DNA of 64,000 nt from Albula goreensis. Taxonomy: Eukaryota; Chordata; Actinopteri; Albuliformes; Albulidae. The translations under genes were made by a program, and so were the position numbers. Where the stretch lies: assembly GCA_022829145.1 (NCBI GenBank), contig CM040741.1:37618534-37682533 (forward strand). Reading direction: 5' to 3'. Below the pieces are notes generated by a model that had not been told where the DNA came from, searched no databases, and saw nothing but the letters and a program-made list of their open reading frames with translations. This document shows, piece by piece, positions 59,301 to 64,000 of the stretch (position 1 is the first letter of the stretch; every line of letters begins with the position of its first letter).

Positions 59301-61938
59301 TACTGTAAAAAAGAGCTTTTAGATTACTGTTATTAAAAGGGCTAATATTCCTACACAGTTCATCTGATATGGATGCTATTCCCTCAATTTAAGTTTAAAG
59401 TTGGCACTTTAGTCTCATAGCCATTATGGCATGCTATAATTCTGGAGGAAGATGCAAAACAACAAGTAATGTGCCACTGTCCAAATACATAGGGACTGCA
59501 CTGCAGGTGCTGGGTACAAATTAAAATCAGTATACCTTGTAGCCCTCCAGGACCAAAATGAAGATGATCCCTGATATAAAACATTCTTTCCTGCTGTTCA
59601 AAACACATTTGACAGGACTGAAAACACAATCAATTTGAAAGAAACGTTATAGAACTTCACTAATCCTTGGTACATGGACCCAAGCAATAGTAGTCTAGCG
59701 CAAGCATTATGGGAATTGGAGTGCATCAGCTGAGCATTTTCCCGAGAGGTTCGGGAGAACATAAAGGCATTGAGTCCAGTTAGACTGGCAGCTGTGAGTT
59801 TTGTGAAGGGCTGGGATTGGCTGGGGTGCATGGTGCTGCTGTTACTTCACCTGTCGTTGTAATAGGTGGAGAGCAGAGCGCGGATCTCAGCTGATACGGC
59901 GTTATCCTGGAGCAGCAGCCCCTCGGACGAAGGCGTGGGGTGAGGGGTGACTGGGGGTTTCAGGGGTTTGGGGATGGAGGGGGCGGGGGCGGGTTTGGCA
60001 GGAATGCATAAGACAGAGGGAATAGGGACACGGTGGAGTGTGTGATCAAGCATGGAGGGGGCATGGGAGTGACGGGACAGTTATTAAATGAAAATTCAAT
60101 GCAAATGAAACAAAACCAAAATGGATCAAACAGAGAAAATATAAAAGAGTTTAGACAGTTAGGACAGAATATATCAATTAGCCATATTAATTCATTATCC
60201 TCATCAAAATGGGAGGGAAGGGTACAGAGAAATGGGATGAGGGAGGTAACCAGTGAGAGCGAAAGGAACAGGAAGTGAGCAATGGGCAAGGAGAAGGGAA
60301 CAAGGAGAAAGGGCCGCCATCAGAAAGCAGGAGACGGGGAAGGAGAGAGAGAGAGAGAGACCAGTCAGTGAGTTACATTTAGTTACACTGAATACACAAA
60401 GCAGTCACAAAAGAACAAAGGAAAGCTTGACCACCAGTGAAGTTTAGCCTGAGGTTTAGTCAAAAGACTAGACTGTGGGCTCATGCTAGTATCACATTCC
60501 ACTATTTAGGTGAGACAGACATGCAGGAAAAGATTAAAAAAAAAAATCAAGAAGTCGTCTTTTGTCCCATCTTCCATAGTAAATTGTGTATCCCCAATGG
60601 AGGCTGCTTGTCTGTGTGTCTACGCCCACATAATTACTCATCTATTTCTGTTCTTCACGGCTGAGTCTGTACATATCGGTAAAGAGATGATTAACGTGCG
60701 ATATTTCTGATGTGCTATAGCGAGCACTCGTTGACTGTAAGTTGAGCGTTCATGCTGAACCTAAACCATGCAAAGAATTGTGTAAGACCAATGTTGATGG
60801 TCTGTAGTCGTTTGTTTCCTAACCGGTTTTTCCTCTTCTTGGTTGACTGTTATCAGAGTTCCTTACAGAAACAGCCACGGGGCTCTTTAGGGGCAACAAT
60901 ACAATTCTGAATATTTCTTTTTTTTTTTCTATGTCGAAGGAATGAGCACAGGCTTGGCCGTTGAGAGAGATACTGTTCATTGTTCATCAATAAATCAAAT
61001 TTAGTGCTCTGTCATACCAGGTTGCAGGTTGCGCCTTAAATTGCAAAAGTTAGCATAACACACTATATCGTCTTAAAAATATGAGCACAATAACTATTGT
61101 CACTCCTTATTAGGTCATACAGTGCACACCAATAGTGAAAATGCAGTGAAACTGTCAAACTCCTACATCAACACATGCCGGAACTTACATCTAATAAATA
61201 ATAATGTGTCATTCATTGTTGGCAATACAACATGCTCCTTGCATAGGCAAACCAGGTAATAAGAAAACACTACTGACTGACAGGTTATAGCTTTTAGTTA
61301 AACACATTAGGGTGTGCTGGAGAAGGGCTGGCGTGTGTAGTAGAGTAAGTCTTTAATGTAATGCCTAGCCAAAAAGTGTGCGTGCATGTGCATGTGCAAG
61401 TGTGTTTGCATAGTTATCCATCTGAAAATGCATGTAAATATATCTATGCTTGCGCACACATTGTTTGGGAAGCCATTAATTGGACTCTCTTACCCATCTC
61501 ATGGTAAAGGGATCCTTGCTTTGATGTGACGAGGGTGGGTTTCCGTGGCGATGGCATCTCAATCTTCATGAGATCATCACAGCACTGTTTCCATTGGCCT
61601 GCAGGGAAAAAAGCACAACGTCTTTTCTTTGACTGGCCAATAAGAAGTGAGCTGGTTTACTGTTCATTGCGGACATACCACAGACATCCCTGTATGCACA
61701 GCTTTCTTGTCACCTGCACCCAATGCCTTTCTGATACCCTGTGGTTTCACATACACTGTAGTACAAGGGATGTGTAATAACTGGCGGCAAGTCACAATTA
61801 CATTGCACACTGCAATGCATACTTGAATTTATGAGGTACACGCACACAGGAACTAGAGATTGTATTACCAGGGTCAGCATTCTCAGACATGGAAGGGACA
61901 CATGATTGATGGTTCACTGATAACATGTAAGCCAGCTC
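55791..61938 (-). CDS. 3' part of an unidentified gene ending in a PDZ-binding motif
   Basis: Read leftward, five proposed exons (61938-61869, 61598-61494, 59950-59851, 56967-56919, 56344-55791) carry long matched frames. Junctions 1-2, 2-3 and 4-5 agree in phase. Junction 3-4 does not, so a small exon between 56968 and 59850 is probably missing. The predicted protein contains ELAYMLSVNHQ, QWKQCCDDLMKIEMPSPRKP, EIRALLSTYYNDR, EALEAVKLWLICYRKYR and VIDTSDDLGAVTDILKRHMQ. It then has an Arg/Pro/Ser-rich tail that ends in LDPRTWLQTQV and TAG. QTQV fits a class I PDZ ligand (S/T-x-hydrophobic). I do not recognise the family. The tail composition suggests a scaffold or cytoplasmic signalling protein; that is inference. 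The 5' part lies right of the window or in unrecognised exons. Confidence 0.6.
56919..56967 (-). CDS. Unidentified minus-strand gene, small internal exon
   Basis: ALEAVKLWLICYRKYR ends at a strong donor (AGAG|GTGAGC) and leaves one base. That base plus TT of the next exon gives Val, keeping VIDTSDD in frame. The acceptor (GCCAAGAG) has a poor pyrimidine tract and could lie two bases earlier. Confidence 0.55.
56968..59850 (-). other. Intron(s) of the unidentified minus-strand gene
   Basis: This holds the possible retrocopy and otherwise unremarkable sequence. A further small exon is expected here because the flanking exons are out of phase. A 33-bp candidate (about 57609-57641 on the minus strand) has good splice sites but did not fit the phase. 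Confidence 0.5.
57230..58040 (+). pseudogene. Possible decayed retrocopy
   Basis: Short coding-like stretches in different plus-strand frames follow one another without introns: DKPMADLYEEVSLASGISDR; EYFTDCYYGYCDYRN, then TWIVVGVDMPGDHNQDLTGV; VAMDMSQAVSFSAKDGVNLL; and a hydrophobic GLMAAFCLFIGLLSAFWLHR. They are broken by stops and frame shifts. An AATAAA at about 58018 follows. The pattern suggests an old processed copy of a membrane-protein mRNA. The parent was not recognised and no poly-A tail or target duplication is clear. Confidence 0.3.
59851..59950 (-). CDS. Unidentified minus-strand gene, internal exon
   Basis: The acceptor CCCCCAG is preceded by a very long AG-free, pyrimidine-rich stretch (to about 60055 on the plus strand), which strongly marks the splice site. 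The exon reads VTPHPTPSSEGLLLQDNAVS then AEIRALLSTYYND and ends in phase 2 at donor GTGAAG. Confidence 0.68.
60341..60360. repeat. (GA)n microsatellite
   Basis: A short GA run of about ten units lies in an intron. Confidence 0.85.
61494..61598 (-). CDS. Unidentified minus-strand gene, internal exon
   Basis: Acceptor TTTTCCCTGCAG and donor GTAAGA are both strong. The reading is GQWKQCCDDLMKIEMPSPRK then PTLVTSKQGSLYHEM. It is phase-compatible with both the 61869-61938 and 59851-59950 exons. Confidence 0.72.
61869..61938 (-). CDS. Unidentified minus-strand gene, upstream exon
   Basis: ELAYMLSVNHQSCVPSMSEN then ADP lies between acceptor TTCTGTTACAG and donor GTAATA. It starts in phase 0 and leaves one base, matching the next exon. 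Confidence 0.6.
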
Positions 61939-64000
61939 CTGTAACAGAATGTAACAGCTAAATACATTCTCAGGTGTGAATGTATTTACACCTGTACAAT
62001 ATCTCCCATTCATGAGAACTAGCTTGAGAATAGTTTCAGCGAGAGAGAAGCAGTGATACTAAACTGTGATATATGTAGAATGCAAGCGGAAACAACACCT
62101 TCACATTCACTTTTGTAAATATAGACCCTCTATTGTTTCAGAGCACTCTCAAATGTACACTTCAGTATTTTACTCCTTCACTTTAACAAGACAGTATTGA
62201 TTTTATTGTCAATTGATAATGGGTGAGTGTCAGGTGTATCGTGGGAAATTATCCAAATCCAAGAACAGAACAGAAGACAACTGTATTGCCTAACAAAAGG
62301 CCTGCTTTTTATTTACCCCAGTTTTATTTGAATTTACATTTATGTAAACATGTGTTTTTGTGTATATACATATATAAGAGAATTAAAATGGGTGTAAAAG
62401 TAACCACAAAAATGGCTGTTGCAAATGGGTACAAGGTATTATTTCACACATTCTAAAACGACAAATCCAGTTCACAGAATGTGGCTACATCTGAATTGGC
62501 TAAAGGCATCTAAAGAGGGATGTGATAAACTGTGCTTTAATATGCTGGGAAAAGGTAAACTGGTTAAAATGGTAAATTGATTCTTGATTTTATACACTGT
62601 CTTATACACACAGTATTGGAAATCCTACAAGTTACTGGTATTTATGATTGTTTGACTAACATGGTCAGCTATGCTCCAATGGCTAAAAACAACAAGCAAG
62701 TAAAAACAAGCCAGCAAACAATGTTTGTGAACGGTTGGCAATACAGACAATTTTTTTAAGTGCAATCCTTTATAACTATAATAATATGTGATACAAGGAC
62801 GTGAATGACATATACTTCAAAATATGTAACGTGTACTAGTGTCATCTCATATAAAGTCTGTCATGGGAAATGACATCACATGGAATCTATGAACAGTCTA
62901 GACACTTTCACACATTGTCTATTATGTCCTTTATTATACCATGAATATATACAGTCAGTGCTCATGGGTAACCACGCCTCAGAATACATTCTAAAAAAGA
63001 TGTGTTTTCCTACTTTGTAAATGGTAATGGATGTATTTATACAGTGCTTTTTAAAATCTCAAAGCAGTTTAAGAAGAGTTCCCCTAAACCAGTACAAATG
63101 TATAGTCCTCAGGTGATACATGACAGCCATTTTGTTCAACAATGTTCAGTACACACCAGGTAGAGAAGAGGAAATTATCGAGACAGTTAAACTGTGGGAT
63201 GATTAGGTGAAATGTAGTAAGAGCCTGGAAACCCACTCAAACTCGGGGACCCCCTACTCTTTGCACTTGATGACCACTGTCAGCCATGTATCTTTGTTTA
63301 ATATTTATTTGAAAAGACAGTTCAGCAATATAAAAGCTTCTACAGGATTCACTATGGGACTGAGGCCAATACGAGACCAGCTGTTCTTCTATTTCACTTC
63401 TATTTTCACTACCATTGGATGCTTGTAGACTATCATTTTATCATAGGCCTTTAAGTCTCTGCATTTTGACATTTTGTCTGATCTCACCTGTTTTAAGCAG
63501 TGACAATCAAACAAGCAGTGCAACATGTAGATCTATATTCATTCTCAAAAACTACTCTCACTGTGTGATGACTACTTATGTCACCACGTCTTGAGTCACA
63601 GCTCTATCTGAATTCCCAGTCGTTTCTTGTTTGGCTGAGACATGGCTACAGGCAGAGAATTTTGAATATCTTTCAACTATCTCTGAGACTACACCCTACT
63701 TACATTAGGTACCATTAAAGAACAATATGTGTTCATTGTTTTCAGTCTGTCATACCCATACGTGAGAGATTAATTTTACAAAAGGGTGTGACTGAGTGAT
63801 ACAAGCCCTGTTTCATTCCCAGCGAACTAACTACTCGCAAGCCCTGGACCACATAGGCTGATGTCAAAATGTTGGCAGTTAAATTTCAAAGGCCCGGCAC
63901 TATGAGGAAATGGATGCCATAAAATGCTACTTCTGGCAAAAATAAGCATGTAATTAAGTACATAAGACAGTGACCGCCTGCATCACTAATAGCAAGGTTA
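61939..64000. other. Right flank, probably intronic to the minus-strand gene
   Basis: AT-rich with no long frame. One tentative 45-bp exon is listed separately. Otherwise I see nothing certain. Confidence 0.5.
63488..63532 (-). CDS. Tentative further exon of the minus-strand gene
   Basis: 15 codons, IYMLHCLFDCHCLKQ, end at a strong donor (AACAG|GTGAGATC) in phase 0, as the exon at 61869-61938 requires. The acceptor (GAATATAG) has a weak pyrimidine tract and such short frames arise by chance. Confidence 0.25.

Noticed and set aside
59960-60289. 109-codon minus-strand ORF rich in Leu/Ser/Phe and Pro
   Set aside because: It is the long pyrimidine tract in front of the splice acceptor of the 59851-59950 exon, not coding sequence.
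60510-60710. Plus-strand ORF MRQTCRKRLKKK...
   Set aside because: Driven by an A-run; no family, lies in an intron of the opposite-strand gene.
1-64000. Prokaryotic-type systems (operons, CRISPR, phage, toxin-antitoxin)
   Set aside because: The split genes, microsatellites and SINE tails are clearly vertebrate; tandem arrays here lack CRISPR repeat-spacer structure.

Overview
The window looks like nuclear DNA from a ray-finned fish, most likely a teleost. Coding sequence is cut into short exons with GT-AG introns. Long (GT)n, (CTAT)n, (ATT)n and (GAAA)n microsatellites are common. Fish-type SINE/LINE tails occur, and one gene belongs to an ARID family best known from fish. There are no operons, CRISPR arrays or prokaryotic features. 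Nearly all long single-frame ORFs outside the exons described here are chance or repeat-driven. All gene models were built by eye from splice sites, reading-frame phase and protein resemblance; nothing was aligned or searched.

Region 1 (1-30.8 kb, + strand). A drebrin/ABP1-family gene occupies 10357-30844 in 15 recognisable coding exons; the short exon carrying the start codon was not found. It encodes an ADF-H (cofilin-like) actin-binding domain, a charged coiled coil, a Ser/Pro-rich and then Glu-rich linker, and a C-terminal SH3 domain. The coil resembles drebrin (DBN1), but the SH3 domain is the hallmark of drebrin-like/mAbp1 (DBNL). Two places break the reading frame by one base: about 24290-24308, and the start of the last exon at 30707.

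Region 2 (30.8-43.9 kb). The first part is the 3' flank of the drebrin-like gene, with a degenerate minisatellite. It is followed by a long AT-rich stretch without recognisable coding sequence, and then a probable non-coding first exon of the next gene (donor at 39567).

Region 3 (43.9-49 kb, + strand). A complete five-exon coding region encodes a 658-residue ARID-domain DNA-binding protein, best matched to fish arid6. It carries two PLNLSC motifs that look like CtBP corepressor docking sites. Its downstream flank contains a short DNA transposon (MITE) with terminal inverted repeats.

Region 4 (49-64 kb, - strand). After repeat-rich intergenic DNA, the 3' part of a gene is read leftward. Five exons are proposed from 61938 down to 55791, possibly with a sixth at 63488-63532. 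Its last exon is Ser/Pro/Arg-rich and ends in QTQV, a likely PDZ-binding C-terminus. I could not name this gene. An intron of it holds what may be a decayed + strand retrocopy.

The two + strand genes and the - strand gene are convergent and have no evident shared pathway. The drebrin-like protein would act at the actin cortex and endocytic or synaptic membrane, and the ARID protein in nuclear transcriptional control.
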